Assembly: GCA_034509755.1 (NCBI GenBank)
Contig: CM067555.1
Coordinates: 47,698,255 to 47,762,254 of the forward strand
Origin: Anisodus tanguticus
Taxonomy: Eukaryota; Streptophyta; Magnoliopsida; Solanales; Solanaceae
Length of the DNA stretch: 64,000 bases
Reading direction: 5' to 3'
How positions within the stretch are numbered: position 1 is the first letter of the stretch; every line of letters begins with the position of its first letter. Both the position numbers and the translations under genes were made by a program. Positions 33,700-46,339 of this stretch are shown here, piece after piece. The notes beneath the pieces are model-generated. The model was not told where the DNA came from, did no database searches, and worked only from the letters and a program-made list of their open reading frames with translations.

Positions 33700-36600
33700 T
33701 AGTTGAAAGTTGAAACAAGTGTTTTAAAGGTTAAGGGCATGAGGCGAATCATTTCATCTAATACGACATACTAGTTGAGCCGTGAGTTCTATCATGTTTG
33801 CACGTAGTTCGAGAATGAAGATGATAATGGGACGGAACAGGTCATGAACGAGTTAAAGAATTGTTAACACTCAAAAAGTGTTTAGTCGAATCAAGTGACA
33901 GTCAAGGAGAAAAATGATTTTAGATCGGTAACTGAGCGGAATCATAGCGGAATCCATTAGTCCCTACCCTGGGCTAGAAAAGCATCATCGACTATTACAG
34001 TAGTCTGGCCGAGTCATAATTCCGAGGAACGGCTGAGACCCACACGTACTCGAACGCCTTGAAGACTAAGTCAAAGGACCTTCTAGAAAAGGTAGCAACC
34101 AGCAACAGCCTGAAGGGAGTGTCGTCGATCGTGCTAGGGGTCTAGGCGGCAAATTTGACACCACATCCTCATAGTTAGCTAGTGGATTTCGTGGGTAGTT
34201 CGATGGCTAACATAGGTGGTCACGTTTATTCTTTTTGTACTACAAATATAGGAATCAATTGTACAGAATAGAACACAACACAATCAATCAAATAACTCAA
34301 TTTTTATCTATCTTTATTTATCTTCATTCTACCATTACCGTTTTTATTGCACTCTAGCTGTATTTATGCTTCTTACCACCTAGTTTACTCACCCACCATT
34401 CTAACGCTTTCTGTAGTAGTTGGTGAACCCATTGCTGGAAGTTAGAGTTCCCCTTCCGGCCCAAATCGCTTAGTTAAGGAATCAATTTGTCATCCGATAA
34501 AACGGCAAACACTTCGGACGGTAACAAATTTAGCACGCCCAGTGGGACTATAGGTGATCTCATAGTGAAGTTTGATTCTCCAAGTCAGGATCATACTTAA
34601 CGTATGCGCCTATGGTTTGGTAAGAAAATGAACCAAGAGTCCACTCCACATCCTAAACAAAATCCTCCCAGAAGGAACAACGAGCCACTATCTTCTTCGG
34701 GTATGCCTACATCGGTTGATACCCCTCCACTTCCTCCATCAACCCAAGCTGTGGGTGAACCTAGTCAATCTGAGGGTCCAACTGTTATGACCACGCCATT
34801 CATTAGACAGCAGATTGACCTGGGCATCCACAACATTATGTACCAGGTTTCCAAACAATTAGATGACATTGTCAAGCTAATGGTGCATAATGAGGTTCAG
34901 CAGGCGAGAGAACTGGAAGTTAATCGACTGCATCCATGAGAAGGTTCGGCTAGTTCTGCCATCCCTCTGACTAATGGCGTTGTGCAGCATGCAACCACGA
35001 CTTTAGGTGTTGTTCCTCAGCCGAATGTGTATCAGTCAGTACCTGCTCAAGTACAGCCGAAAGCACACCTAGGAGCACCAGCCCAGTCACTTGGTAACTA
35101 GTCTACTGTATGGTTGACACCAAACACTGGGGGGCAAGCTGTGCCACTCGACCAAGCGAATCTGCAGTATGGACATATCAATATGGCTCGGAGACCACTT
35201 TAGACGTTCGAACACCTTGTTTTGCCGCATGTTACGCCGTACGCTTATGCCAACGGCCCTAAGGTGCATGCGACTAATGTTGGCCAATCGAACTGGCAGC
35301 CGATGGCCCCTGGCTATAACCTTGCTAGGCTATCTGGTGAAGTTGTCTACAACTGGATACCATTCCAGTAGTTACAGCCGGTACCCATTCCATACCATCC
35401 AGGAAGCGCAAACTTTCTAAGAACGGCTGATGTCCGAAGAGAGCAGACATGGAACACTGTTCCACCTTATCCTCAAGTTCCGTCGGCTGTTCCAGGAGCT
35501 CAGGTTGCAGGCTTTGGTGGCTATGCCCAACAACAGCAATGGGGATATACCCCACCTATTGGTAATGGCTAGCAGAATGTCTACAACATTCAAAACCCTG
35601 TTCAATAAGGTGCAGAATGGAGGCCTCCAATTCAGAACGCCTACCAGCCGGTTCCAGTCGAGAATCGGCAGGGGACGCCACAGTTGATGAACCCTAAGAC
35701 TATTGCAAATACCATGAGGAGCTACTTTGGCATCCAACTGAAACCCTTGGACAAACCTGTTTACATGAAGCCCTACCCCGATTGGTAGATCGGGTAACAC
35801 CACTACCAAGAGGCTTCAAAATGCCTGATCTCGCCACCTTCTCAGGTGATGACGATAAATCTACCATTGAGCATATCGGCAGATTTACCGCCCAATGTGG
35901 CAAAGTTGGCCAGAACGAGTATCACAAGCTGCAACTATTCCCCATTTCTCCAACCAGAACGACTTTTTGCATGGTACTCATCTTTGGCCCCCGACTCTGT
36001 GCAGAGTTGGGCTGACATGGAGTGTTGTTTCTATGATAGATTTTATTAGCCCAACCTCAAGTCACTGTGACGGATTTGACGAATCTCAGGCAACAGATCG
36101 ATGAGTCGGCTACCGACTTTATCGAGAGATTTAGAAGGAATGTTGGGAAATGCACTATACACTTCTCTGATTCAGAATGCGTCCACATGATAATCAACAA
36201 CATGCATTCGCAGCTAAATGAGAAATTAGTGGGACAACTTTGCTCTGACTTAAGACAGTTAGCCGAGAAGGCTAGCCAAATAAACCAATTTATCCTGGAG
36301 AAGGAGAAGATAAGAGCCAACCGAAACCGAGGCTCCCATTTGGTATCCATTATTGAGTTAGATGAGTCTGACTCATAGTCAGCCGATTGCACGGCAGATA
36401 CAATGGTAGCCGAGATCGTCAGGGGGTAAGGTTTACTTATGCCCAGCCTTGAAAGACGTAAAAGGAAAGGAGGTGAGTTCATCGGATATCAACCAACCAG
36501 CAGCCGAGCATGCCTCGAATAGATGAAGAACCACTCCCTAAAACCAAACAGAGGGTGGTCGAGTTTAATGTAAACGAGGGCATTTCGTCCTTGGGGTCTC
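33700..36600 (+). mobile_element. Ty3/Gypsy 5' region and gag, decayed
   Basis: From about 34600 the plus strand carries a proline-rich N-terminal reading (NNEPLSSSGMPTSVD) and then a retrotransposon gag core in several frames. Core blocks are MPDLATFSGDDDKSTIEHI, SVQSWADMECCFYDRFY and TDLTNLRQQIDESATDFIERF with FRRNVGKC. The gag family assembles the virus-like particle. Stops and shifts break it at several points. Bases 33700-34500 probably hold LTR and leader, but I could not fix the LTR ends. No protease or RT follows, because the element is cut near 36600 by a Copia half. Confidence 0.7.
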
Positions 36601-36619
36601 ACCATATATTATTCACCAT

Positions 36620-38732
36620 TTATCCGAAATGTATCGTGACCACATTTGCCAGCAGACCTACTCCGCAGGGGTCCAGTGTCTCGGCCTTGTATCGATGTCA
36701 GTACTGATCCAGAGTCACGGCCTACTACACATCCCATTTCGGTTTCTGTTTCACGCCCAGCTGGTGGGCCAGCAGGCCCACTGCCTGCTGGCCAGTTGTC
36801 ACCAACCCACAAATTACCCAAATCCCATCCACTTCTATTTCGAGTCAAGGGCCCGTTACGCTTAGCCAACGAGGTATTGTTAAACCAAAGCCACATTTTA
36901 ATCTCCATTCTAATGTCACTAAATCACCCATACCAAGTAACTCAGTGCCTGCCCTTCATGACTCGAATTAAAAATTGGCCATGGATGGCGAATATAATGC
37001 TCTTATTGAAAATAAGACGTAGGAGTTGGTGCCCCGTCCACCTAGTGTTAATATTATTCAATCTATGTGAATTTTTACTCATAAAGAAAATTTTGATGGT
37101 TCTTTTGAGAGGCATAAGGCCCGACTTGTAGGTGAAGGTAAAACACAACAGATTGGCGTCAATTGCTGAGAGACAGTTAGTCCGGTGGTCAAACCGGCGA
37201 CCATTAGCACTGTACTTAGTCTAGCTTTCTCGAAAGCATGGTACATTCATCACCTGGATGTGAAAAATGCTTTGTTACACAGTGTTCTTAAGGAGATAGT
37301 ATACATGCATCAGCCGTTGGGTTTTAGGGATCCCAATTATTCTCATCATATTTGTTTGATAAAGAAGTCTTTGTATGGGCTTAAGCAGGTCCCACGAGCA
37401 TGGTATAAGAGGTTTGTAGATTATGTGTCTACTATTGGGTTTTCTCACAGCAGGTCTAATCATTCTTTGTTCATCTATCGTCGTGGAACTTCTCTTGCAT
37501 ACATTCTGTTATATGTGTATGATATAATTTTAACTGCCTCATCAGATGATTTACGCAAGTCTATCATGTCCCTTCTCACTTCAGAATTCGCAATGAAAGA
37601 CTTGGGACCCTTGAGTTATTTTTGGGTATAGCTGTCACTCGTCATGTAGGTGGTCTATTTTTGTCACAGAAGAAGTATGCAATCGAGATTATTGAGAGAG
37701 GTGACATGTCGTCTTGTAAGTCTTTTTCGACTCTAGTGGATACCAAACCAAAGCTGAGTGCTACTTCTAGCACACCATATGAGGATCCCACCCATTAACA
37801 TAGTCTTGCAGGGGCTCTTCAGTATCTGACTTTTACGAGACAAGATATTACTTATGCAGTACAACAAGTGTGTTTATTTATGCACGATCCGCGGATTGAG
37901 CACATGCATGCGCTCAAACGCATTATACGATACATACAGGGCACACTTTATTTTGGGTTGCATTTATATCCGTCCTCCGTCTCTACTCTTGTGTCATATA
38001 CAGATGTTGATTGTGGTGGTTGTCCAGATACCAGACGTTCGACATTTGGTTATTGTATATTCCTTGGGGACAACTTGGTCTCTTGGTCGGCAAAATGCCA
38101 TGCTACTTTATCACGATTCCGTGCGGAGGCTGAATATCGAGGGGTAGCCAATGTGGTGTCTGAATCATGTTGGCTACGTAATCTTCTACTAGAGCAACAT
38201 TTTCCTATTCAGAAAGCTACCTTGGTCTACTATGATAATGTGAGTGCAGTCTATCTTTCTGAAAATCCGGTCCAACATCAGCGCACTAAACATATCGATA
38301 TGGACATACACTTTATTCGAGAAAAGGTAGCTCGTGAACAAGTACTCGTTCTCCATGTCCCTTCGAGATACCAGATTGCAGACATTTTTACTAAGGGTCT
38401 TCCCTTGGTTCTATTTGATGATTTTAGGGACAGTCTCAGCGTACGACAATCACCCGCTATGACTGCGGGGTGTGAAAACAATATACTCATGATATACACG
38501 GTATACACTGCCCATAGTTGTATACCATGTATATCACGGTATCCGAGAGAATCCGAGAAGCCTAATTGTAATCAAATTTATTGTACAAATTTACTATAGT
38601 TGTAGAATTCTTGTACAAGTATAATTAGGATATTAGTAGTATAATAGGAATAGGATTTTCCATATTTGGAGATTGTAAATTGTATACATACCTCTTCATT
38701 AATGAAAATAACCAAGGAATTATATTCCTTCA
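36620..38732 (+). mobile_element. 5'-truncated Ty1/Copia element (linker, RT, RNase H, 3' LTR)
   Basis: The linker runs from about 36620 to 36960. RT follows (KARLVGEGKTQQ, HHLDVKNALLHS, KKSLYGLKQVPRAWYKRF, then YVYDIILTASS where YVDD is usual). RNase H spans 37870-38400 (YTDVDCGGCPDTRRSTFGY, EAEYRGVANVVSESCW, KHIDMDIHFIREKV, ADIFTKGLP). The 3' LTR is 38471-38732. The element is on the plus strand and lacks gag, protease and integrase. In-frame stops in RT (37033-37170 and about 37630) show it is dead. Confidence 0.85.
38471..38732 (+). repeat. 3' LTR of truncated Copia element
   Basis: Starts TGTGAAAACAATA just after the polyprotein end and finishes TATTCCTTCA. It has the TG...CA form. No 5' partner is in the window. 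Bases 38733-39185 beyond it show nothing recognisable and lead into the LIM gene 3' flank. Confidence 0.7.
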
Positions 38733-39185
38733 AAAACTTCATAAGAAAATATTTCGAGAACTCTATGAAAATCGAATTAGGGTCTCAATAAGTGAATCGG
38801 TATTTTACTATCAATCATAAATTTCATGTTGGCAGTATTCATACGGAAAGTTATGGTTAAAGAGCTCTTTATCAATCTTAACCTACTTCAGAGATTCCTA
38901 TGAAAATCTTTTTTCAAATACACTATCAGTATCCAACACGAATTTAAATTAACCGTGCCAGCGGTTTTGAAACCAAAATAAAATATGAAGACAACGATGT
39001 GTTTCTTATTAAAGCAAAATTGAGGGGAAAGCATTACAAATGTATGGTGCCTTGATAGGCTTTATAAAATTTTAAAAATGAAGAAACAAACAATTAAGAA
39101 AACCAATTAACATGTCTCTCATCAAGTTGATTGATTAGTCTCATTAACAATAATTAAATTAATTTAACTATTGCATTATGACCAA

Positions 39186-42087
39186 TTAATCTTGAGTCTC
39201 TTCAGTAGGCTGTGGTTCATCAACAGTAGTAGTAGTAGTTGAACCTTCTGGTTCATCAGTTGATCCACTATGATTTTTTTTATTTGTAGTTGTTGTGAGA
39301 TGATTATAGGAACCTTTTTCTTTGAATAATTGAGAGAAATGAGGCTTGCAATAGAGAAGTCCATCTAATGCTGCATATGATGAAGTTGTAAGTTTGCATC
39401 CACCATGTGCACATCTAAAGCATGATTGGTGGTAAAAATCTCCATCTACTGTCACCTGTTTTTCAATCATATAATATAGATTAGAGTATCTAATTATATG
39501 TTATAAAGATGAAAAAAAGTATAAGAATTAACCTAAATAGTTGTACACTCAACCGCTTAAATTAAAATAAATGTAAGATATATAATATATGTATAATTCG
39601 TGTACAATATGTGTATATCCCTGTATAACATATGTATACTGACTAGGAAAAGTAAACAGTGAATCCGTCAGTTATTTGTGTAAAGATCCCGAAAAAATAC
39701 ACTTGTGAAAGTGAAATGTTAAAACTATCTCTATCAAGCGCTCATGCGTACATAGAGACGGATCCATAATTTAAACATTATTGATTTGAATTCACAATTT
39801 TATCATAAGCCCTTTTGATTTGTTGGGTTCAAAATCTATTTATTATATTAATTTAGTGATTTTCTTAACACATGGTTAGGATTTGAGTCAAACTATTAGA
39901 TTTATATGAACCCATGGCTAATGCACTAGGTCTGCCTAGCACACATGTAAGCATAGGGAAGAAACGTCTTGTATGGAGTGTTTTTCCTTTAATGGACTAC
40001 AAGAAAGGTGAATCTAGATTAGTCAGGTTAGTTGGAACCAAATACCAGATGGTTAAGAAAACAAAATCTTATATCTAAAATATTCTTTACACATGTAACA
40101 CTTATCTTTACCAAATACTAAGTGTGTCTGATCATATAATAACCATGTCGAAAAGAAGAAAGAGGACTCTTTATCAGTATTTTAATGAGGAAAATAAAAG
40201 CAATATTTGGGATCTTTGTTTCCATTTGAAGGGACAATTCATCCATCCGAACGGAACACATCTTAAAGATATATAAATTGGGTGGATTCAGATTAAACAG
40301 TTGGATTGATTACAAGTCATCTATCTACTTGTTAAAATTAAATTAAAACTATAACATAACAAAGTAAAATTCCTTTTATTTTTTGGTTTATATAATCATC
40401 CGAAATTCGAAATTCATAGGTCTAGTTGAAATTATTTACCTTTTCCAATGGGTACACAGTTTTCTTGCATGCTGCACATTTTTCTTGAGTGCCAGAAAAT
40501 AGAGAGGACAGCTTGCTAGGGTTTCTGTTCTGTAATCACAAGGATATACAAAAAGAAGAAATTCAAATTTTGATATATATAATTAATTAAAAAATCCTAT
40601 TATTTATAAATAAATCATGAAAAGAATATAGTAGAAGATAATGTTGATATTGTTAGAACAAATATATATAATATCGCCTCATAATTAACAAAGTAAAAAA
40701 GCATTCAAAGGTATACAAATAAACTACAATATATATTGTGCATGGATGGATTGCCTTATTCGAATTAAAATTGTTATGACAATATCATTAACTTTATATT
40801 TCTTCAATTTCAGTTTACGTGATACTATTGACTTATTTGTCATTTCATAAAATAATGATATATTTCTATATTTAGAAATAATTAACTTTTATAGTTACAG
40901 AAATATTATGACATGTTTAAGGTCATAAGTTTTAAAAGACTTACAACTACACAAATATTCCGGCATTTAAGACCAATTTCAAAATTCTTTATTATTCTTA
41001 AATTTTGCACCAATTTAAAATATGTCATATAAATTGGAATGAAGAGAGTAAAAAAATCTAGTTAAAGTTGCCATGAGATACATACCAGATCATTGTTACT
41101 CCCAACTGCACATTGATATAAGGAAAAAAATTAGGCTATGAAAATAATAAAAATAAATTTAGGTTAATTAGGAATATAATTAAAACAAATTTAGAAAAAC
41201 TAACGTGAGGAAGACTTCAAAGAGCCACTTCCTTTCTCCTTGAGGAGTTGTTCAAAATGTGGCTTGCAAAATAAAGCTCCATCGAGGCTAGAGTAGTTGC
41301 TCAACTATATATAAATTCAAAGGAAAAATCAGACAAAAATGAATTAGAATCTTCACGTTGATGATATTTTCCACAAATATAATTTCTTTAATGTGTTTTC
41401 TTGTTTTTCATTTATATCTATGTATTTCATAATAATTCTTTCTGCGCGGGCTTATCACATTGTCATGATATTTGTGGGGTTTGAGAGGTTATTTTTGACA
41501 TACTAATTAATTTGTGAATGTTTGGGAGAAATGTATATGTCATGATATGTTTGTACATTGAATACAAACCAAAACAGAAGATAACAAAAGGTAAGATCCT
41601 AACTAAACATAACACAAACTATCATTTCATCTATCATATGAGTCGAATCGATTAGATTGTTCAAAAATGAGTCTTTAAAAAATTCATGAAATAAGCAAGA
41701 AGTAGAAAAATTATAACACAAACTATCATCTCATCTATCATATTAGACGAGTCAAATATCAATCGAGTCGATAGATTCGTTAGAAAATAAGCCTTCAACA
41801 ATTTCATGAAATAATAAAGAAGTAGAAAAATTATAACACAAACTACCATCATGTCTATCATATCAATCAATCGAGTCGATCAAATTCGTTTAACGAGTCG
41901 TCAAAAAAATCACGAAATATAAAGAAGTGAACAAAAAATTAAAAAATCTTACAGCAAGTCTTCCATTGCAATGGCTACATCTGAAGCAAGTATTATGATA
42001 ATTAACCCCACTTGCAGAAATCACCTCTGCAGCATACACAGCTTTATCACATGCCTTGCATTTTGTTTGGGTTCCAAAACTTGACAT
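39186..42087 (-). CDS. Two-LIM-domain (plant CRP-like, WLIM/PLIM) protein, 5 exons, 204 aa
   Basis: Exons in transcript order: 41953-42087, 41205-41304, 41086-41105, 40440-40529, 39186-39455, all GT-AG and in phase. LIM1 has zinc ligands C10, C13, H31, C34, C37, C40, C58, H61. LIM2 has C103, C106, H124, C127, C130, C135, C151, H154. The spacings CX2CX17HX2CX2CX2CX17CX2H and CX2CX17HX2CX2CX4CX15CX2H are exactly those of plant LIM proteins. These bundle actin filaments and can enter the nucleus. The linker is about 40 residues, partly from a 20-base microexon. The tail after LIM2 is about 45 residues, rich in Thr and acidic residues (poly-Thr from ACT/GTAGT repeats). The length is normal for the family. 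Start: the only ATG in frame before C10, as MSSFGTQTKC. Confidence 0.92.
40797..41050. mobile_element. Diverged MITE in LIM gene intron
   Basis: Left block CTTCAATTTCAGTTTACGTG, right block CATATAAATTGGAATGAAGA, interior ATTTCTATATTTAGAAATA. It belongs to the TACTCCCTCCGT family but is worn at both ends. Confidence 0.6.
41610..41945 (-). repeat. Minisatellite in LIM gene intron 1
   Basis: About three diverged direct copies of a 115-base unit: ATTATAACACAAACTA(T/C)CATC, then CTATCATAT, a GAGTCGAT...GATTCGTT block, and TTCATGAAATAA...AAGAAGTAGAAAAA. It lies just downstream of exon 1, inside the intron. Confidence 0.75.
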
Positions 42088-42423
42088 TTTGTTAATTGAG
42101 AATTGAGATCATTTACAATATATCCCCAAAGTTATAATGGAAAAAAAGCTCATAGAATTATTTAGTACTAATGAACAATTAGTTGATTTATTCTTCTTTT
42201 TAGTGGCTAGGAACCAATTTCTTAAATGAATGGATAAGCTATATTTTGCCTAACATTAAGGACATACATTGATCCAAAAGTAGTTAATTCAGTTGAGAGA
42301 AAGAAAGTGAAGATGAAAAAAAAACAAAGGAAATTTAAATAAAGTGTGAATTAAAAAAAGACAACAACTATATAAGTCGTATTTATCATTGGATAACAAG
42401 GCTCAGAAAATAGAAAAACAAAA

Positions 42424-42497
42424 TGGCTTCGCCCGGACTTGAACCGGAGACCTTCAGTGTGTTAGACTGACGTGATAACCAACTACACCACGAAACC
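42424..42497 (-). tRNA. tRNA-Val (anticodon AAC)
   Basis: On the minus strand the 74 bases fold as a standard tRNA: acceptor GGTTTCG with CGAAGCC and discriminator A; D arm GTGTAGTTGGTTATCAC; anticodon stem TCAGT/ACTGA with loop CTAACAC; T arm TCCGG-TTCAAGT-CCGGG. No intron. A T run follows at the 3' end for pol III termination. The upstream side contains CAAG, like the CAA motif of plant tRNA genes. Confidence 0.95.
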
Positions 42498-42557
42498 TGC
42501 TTGCTTCTACCAGTCCTCAATTTCTAATGTCACATAACCTTAAAATATTACATGTAT

Positions 42558-42848
42558 GTGGATGTGTTTGGCATGAAGAAATCATTTTTCTGGTTTGGTT
42601 CGTCAAAATATGTTATACTCCCTCCTCTCCAATTTACTTGTTATGAAAAGGTAATTTGACTTAATTGTTCTTATTTATTTTTTGATATGAATTTAATATT
42701 ATTCTTTTTTCATCATATTAATCTCTCTCCACATTTGTTGAGTAAGAGTAAAGATGAAAACTAGTTATATCTTGGTTTTCTAAAATAATAACTATTTTGG
42801 ACCATTTATTTTAGTACGGACGACAAGTAAAGCGGACACGAGGGAGTA
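42558..42848. mobile_element. MITE remnants (GTGTTTGG end and TACTCCCTCC element)
   Basis: GGATGTGTTTGGCATGAAG at 42561 is a truncated end of the 11572-type MITE. It runs into a complete element at 42616-42848 with TACTCCCTCCTCTCCAATTT at the left and GCGGACACGAGGGAGTA at the right. Confidence 0.65.
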
Positions 42849-42984
42849 ATTTTTTAAGAGATGCAATATATAAATTGGTTTGGGGTTTGGGACCCCAAGG
42901 GTATCCCATGTGTTTAAAACGGGTTCACGGCCGTGGGCGTGGCCTTCGATATTATCTTTTTGGGCCGAGAAAACTTTGCCGTGA

Positions 42985-43095
42985 AGTACGCTTTGATCCC
43001 GAAGTTTCAGATGGGGTCCCCGAAGTTTCAAGATGTACGGTTTGGTCCCCGAAGTTTCAAGATGTACGCTTTGGTCCCCGGTTTTTCGGGGGCCA
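42985..43095. repeat. Short GC-rich tandem repeat, 29-base unit
   Basis: GAAGTTTCA begins at 43001, 43022 and 43051. The last two copies share CCCCGAAGTTTCAAGATGTA followed by CG(G/C)TTTGGT. The stretch is more GC-rich than its surroundings and has no gene motif. Confidence 0.7.
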
Positions 43096-43140
43096 TTATT
43101 TGGCCAATAATGGCTTGTTATGGGGGCGATTAAACAGAAA

Positions 43141-43885
43141 AGTGGTAGTTCAGTAATCTTGATGTTCATTTTGGTGCAACTTTGTTACTTATTAAACTTA
43201 CCTGTACGTTTACTTATTCCATTCTTTCTTTTCTCTCACTCCTTTACTTATTCCATTCTTTCTTTTCTCTCACTCCTCTCTACTTTTTGCCGTTTGCATA
43301 TCATCACTTTCAATATTTCTCAACTTTAGTTCCAATTTGTCTCCGGGTTCTGCTGATTTGGTGAGTTTTCTCTCATTATTTCTTTTAAAATTTGTCACTT
43401 AATTCTGAATCGTTGTACACATGTGCTGTAAATTAGTTCTTAATGTATAGGTTTTGGTTCTTTTAGTAGTTAATATATAAACATGATGAATATGGTCGTT
43501 AACGTATTCCAAGAAGTGATCAGTTTGGTCGTAGGTCACATAAGTAATGATAGTTGCTACTTTTGCTGTCAAAATAAAGTGAGGTGTTCGGTATTTTCCT
43601 CCATATACGGCCTACCTAGCTCAATCGAAGACATTCTAGGGTTCCGTCCGTACTCCATTGAATATATATTCTCAGTAAAATTGCTATTTTCTTCGAGCTT
43701 TATTTGTGCATTGAAAGTTTTCCCATTGGCCTTTCAAGTTAGAATTAAGAATTTTGATGTGGATTATGAAATCAGATTAAACGATACAAGAAGAAACCTT
43801 TATTTTGTACTAATTTATTAGCTCATGTTGAAGTGCACATGTCACGGGTGGAAATATTAGTATTGTCCTTACTTATATGACTTAG
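43141..43885. other. Intergenic, nothing recognised
   Basis: Contains a duplicated TTTACTTATTCCATTCTTTC TTTTCTCTCACTCCT motif near 43207 and 43241. The open frame at 43483-43821 has no recognisable family motif. The right edge is the CTTAG target site of the Gypsy element. Confidence 0.5.
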
Positions 43886-44683
43886 TGTTAGACCCCAAAC
43901 TCGGGCGGAGGCAGTGTCAAGGGCTTGTGCATTTCCCCTTAACATTGGCCTATGTTGGCAATGAAAGCAATGTACGGCTTAAGTCAAGGTGCCTAGGTGT
44001 TGGCAAGGAAGCCTTGATGAATGTCAGTGGCACAGATAGGCGCATGGCACCTATGGAGCATGTGTCCAAGGTGGGACGGCTCAGACAAACATGAGTGTTG
44101 GCATGGCCTGGACGAAGGAAAGAGGTGCAAGGCAAAGGCATGACATGGGCATGAAAGGCAAGGAAAAATAGTCTAAGTGTTGGGCGACGCTGAGGAGTTG
44201 AGTTGAAGGCAATCACGTGCGAGGCACATGACGGACGACACGTGCGAGGCACATGACGGACGACATGTGCGCGGCACATGGGTGCTGGCATGCTTGCGGA
44301 ACATGCGATGGTTACATCGCGTGCGCAGCACATGAGACAGTTAAGTGCGAAATTGAGTGGTTGCTGAACATGGGCGAAATGCCCTGAAATTATGCTAAGT
44401 GTTTCCTTGATTTATGTGATTGGCATATGCCATGCATGCCCCTTGCCATTGTAACTGCCACAGGCAAATTCCCTTTAAGTTTCAGAATTTAGCTAAGGCA
44501 TTTTGTTAAGGTGTAAGCCTTCAAATTCGTGAGTCCTTTGTATTATTAAGAATATTAAAAGGTTAGGCATTTTGTCCTGTAAACGATTGTGATGTCAGAA
44601 ATGAGTTGAGTGTCAAAGTTGAAGTTGGCTGTGTGGGCTGACTGTCGTGCAGTGGTAAACTAAATAAAATTACCTCTGTATCA
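43886..44683 (+). repeat. 5' LTR of Gypsy element, with internal minisatellite
   Basis: Starts TGTTAGACCCC and ends CTCTGTATCA. At 44215-44285 it has two or three copies of GCACATGACGGACGACA alternating with GTGCGAGG. The 3' LTR has a shorter, diverged version of this stretch near 49795. Confidence 0.9.
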
Positions 44684-44720
44684 AATGGTATTAGAGCATT
44701 ACGGTGCAATACTTGGAACT

Positions 44721-46039
44721 ATGTCTGGTGGAAGTACAAGCAATGAACTGCAGGGAAGAATAGACTGTTTGGAGGGGCTAATGAGGGATAATTGATGATA
44801 CTATGGATTTGGTTGATCTTATAACCTAGATCCATGGAATAAACACTGAGTTAGCTGCTTTTAAGAATGTTGTTGACATGCAATGGGGGAATTGGTGAAC
44901 CTTGAAGTGGATAACGTTCAGATTGAGGATCTGAAGAAAGCAAACGATGATTTTCAAATGGAAATGGTGGTGTTGCGCAATGTTGTGAATTCTACTGGCC
45001 AAGGAAATGAAAACCGCACGAAAGTGAAGATCCCAAAGCCTAAGGCCTTTACTGGTTCTAGGAGTGCTAAGGAACTGGAAAATTTCCTTTGGGACATGGA
45101 GTAGTACTTATCAACTGCTCGTGTTGTTGAGAACGATAAGTTAAACATCACAACCATGTATTTGGATGATGATGTGAAATTGTGGTGGTGAACACGTGAT
45201 GCAGATAATGTGAGCGCAAGAAGACCAGGAATTGATATGTGGGAAACGTTGAAGAAGGAGTGACCAGTTTCTGCCTAGCAACGCCTTTTGGATTGCTAGA
45301 GATCGGTTGAAAAGGCTTAGACAGGGCGGATTTGTTCGTGATTATATCAAGATATTCACTTCTTTGATGTTAGACATCCAAAATATGTCTGACGAAGATA
45401 AATTGCACAATTTCATCTCTGGAATGCAGGCTTGGGCGCAAAATGAATTGAGGAGACAGAACATGAAGGACCTTCCTAGTGCAATTGCGGCTGCTTACTT
45501 GTTGGTTGACTATTATTCAACCCATACTCCTTCTAAAATTCCTTCATATTCTAAGTCTAAAAAGAAGGCAGAAAAGAAAGGAGATTGGCAGAAAGAAGCA
45601 AGAAAAGATGATGATGGAAAGGGTAAGGTGGTGGCTAATGACGGAAACTCTAAGAACAAGACAAATTCGGCAAATGACAAAAGGTTGTTGTGGAGGGCCT
45701 CACTTGGCCAAGAGTTGTCCAAATCGGGAACGGGTTAACATAATGCTGGCCGGAGATGCTCCACAAAATGAAGAAATGAGTGTTGTTCCTGCCTTGGCTA
45801 ATCCACTGGGTTTACTTTTGAACAATCATATTTTATTAGTAAATGCAGCGGATAAGTCTTCATCTAGCCCTCATGTCTCGTTGCTGCATATTCAAATGAA
45901 GTTTGACAATAAAGTGTTGACGATAACGGTGGATACTGGAGATACTCATACTTTTATAGACGTCAAAGTTGCTGCAAAGTTTGGACTTAAGTTGACAAAA
46001 AATCCATCATACATGAAGAATGTAAATCAGGTTGCCTAG
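44721..46039 (+). pseudogene. Gypsy gag and protease region, broken
   Basis: A start ATG (MSGGSTSNELQGRID) opens a frame that stops soon. The gag core follows (KIPKPKAFTGSRSAKELENF, DRLKRLRQGGFVRDYIKIF). A zinc-knuckle remnant reads CCGGPHLAKSCP. The protease block reads VDTGDTHTFIDVKVAAKFG, with the DTG catalytic motif kept. Frames change between these blocks. Confidence 0.8.
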
Positions 46040-46339
46040 TTGATAGAAGGAATGGCCTATGATGTGAAGGTATTGGCTGGTCCTTGGGCTGGAAAACACA
46101 GTCTGATGGTGATTCCCTTAGGCAATCTTGACATGATCCTCAGAATTGACTTCATGAAGAAAAATTGCTTCGTCCCAATGTCTTACTTGGATGGAGTAAT
46201 AGTGATGCAAGACAAGATGGCGGGATTCATCAATGTTGTTCATCCTTATAGAGAAGCTAAAAAAGTTAGTAAGTACATGAGCCCTATTACAAGAGCCTTA
46301 TGGAGAAGGGTGATGAAACCTTTCTTCCTGCTATGATTT

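Noticed and set aside
34604..34939. Novel 111-residue proline-rich gene
   Set aside because: It runs into Ty3/Gypsy gag sequence in the same orientation and is best read as the gag N-terminus.
41610..41945. CRISPR-like array
   Set aside because: Units are diverged, about 115 bases, without unique spacers, and lie in a plant intron.
43950..44333. Minus-strand frame of 127 codons in the Gypsy LTR
   Set aside because: Lies wholly in an LTR, is opposite to the element and includes a minisatellite.
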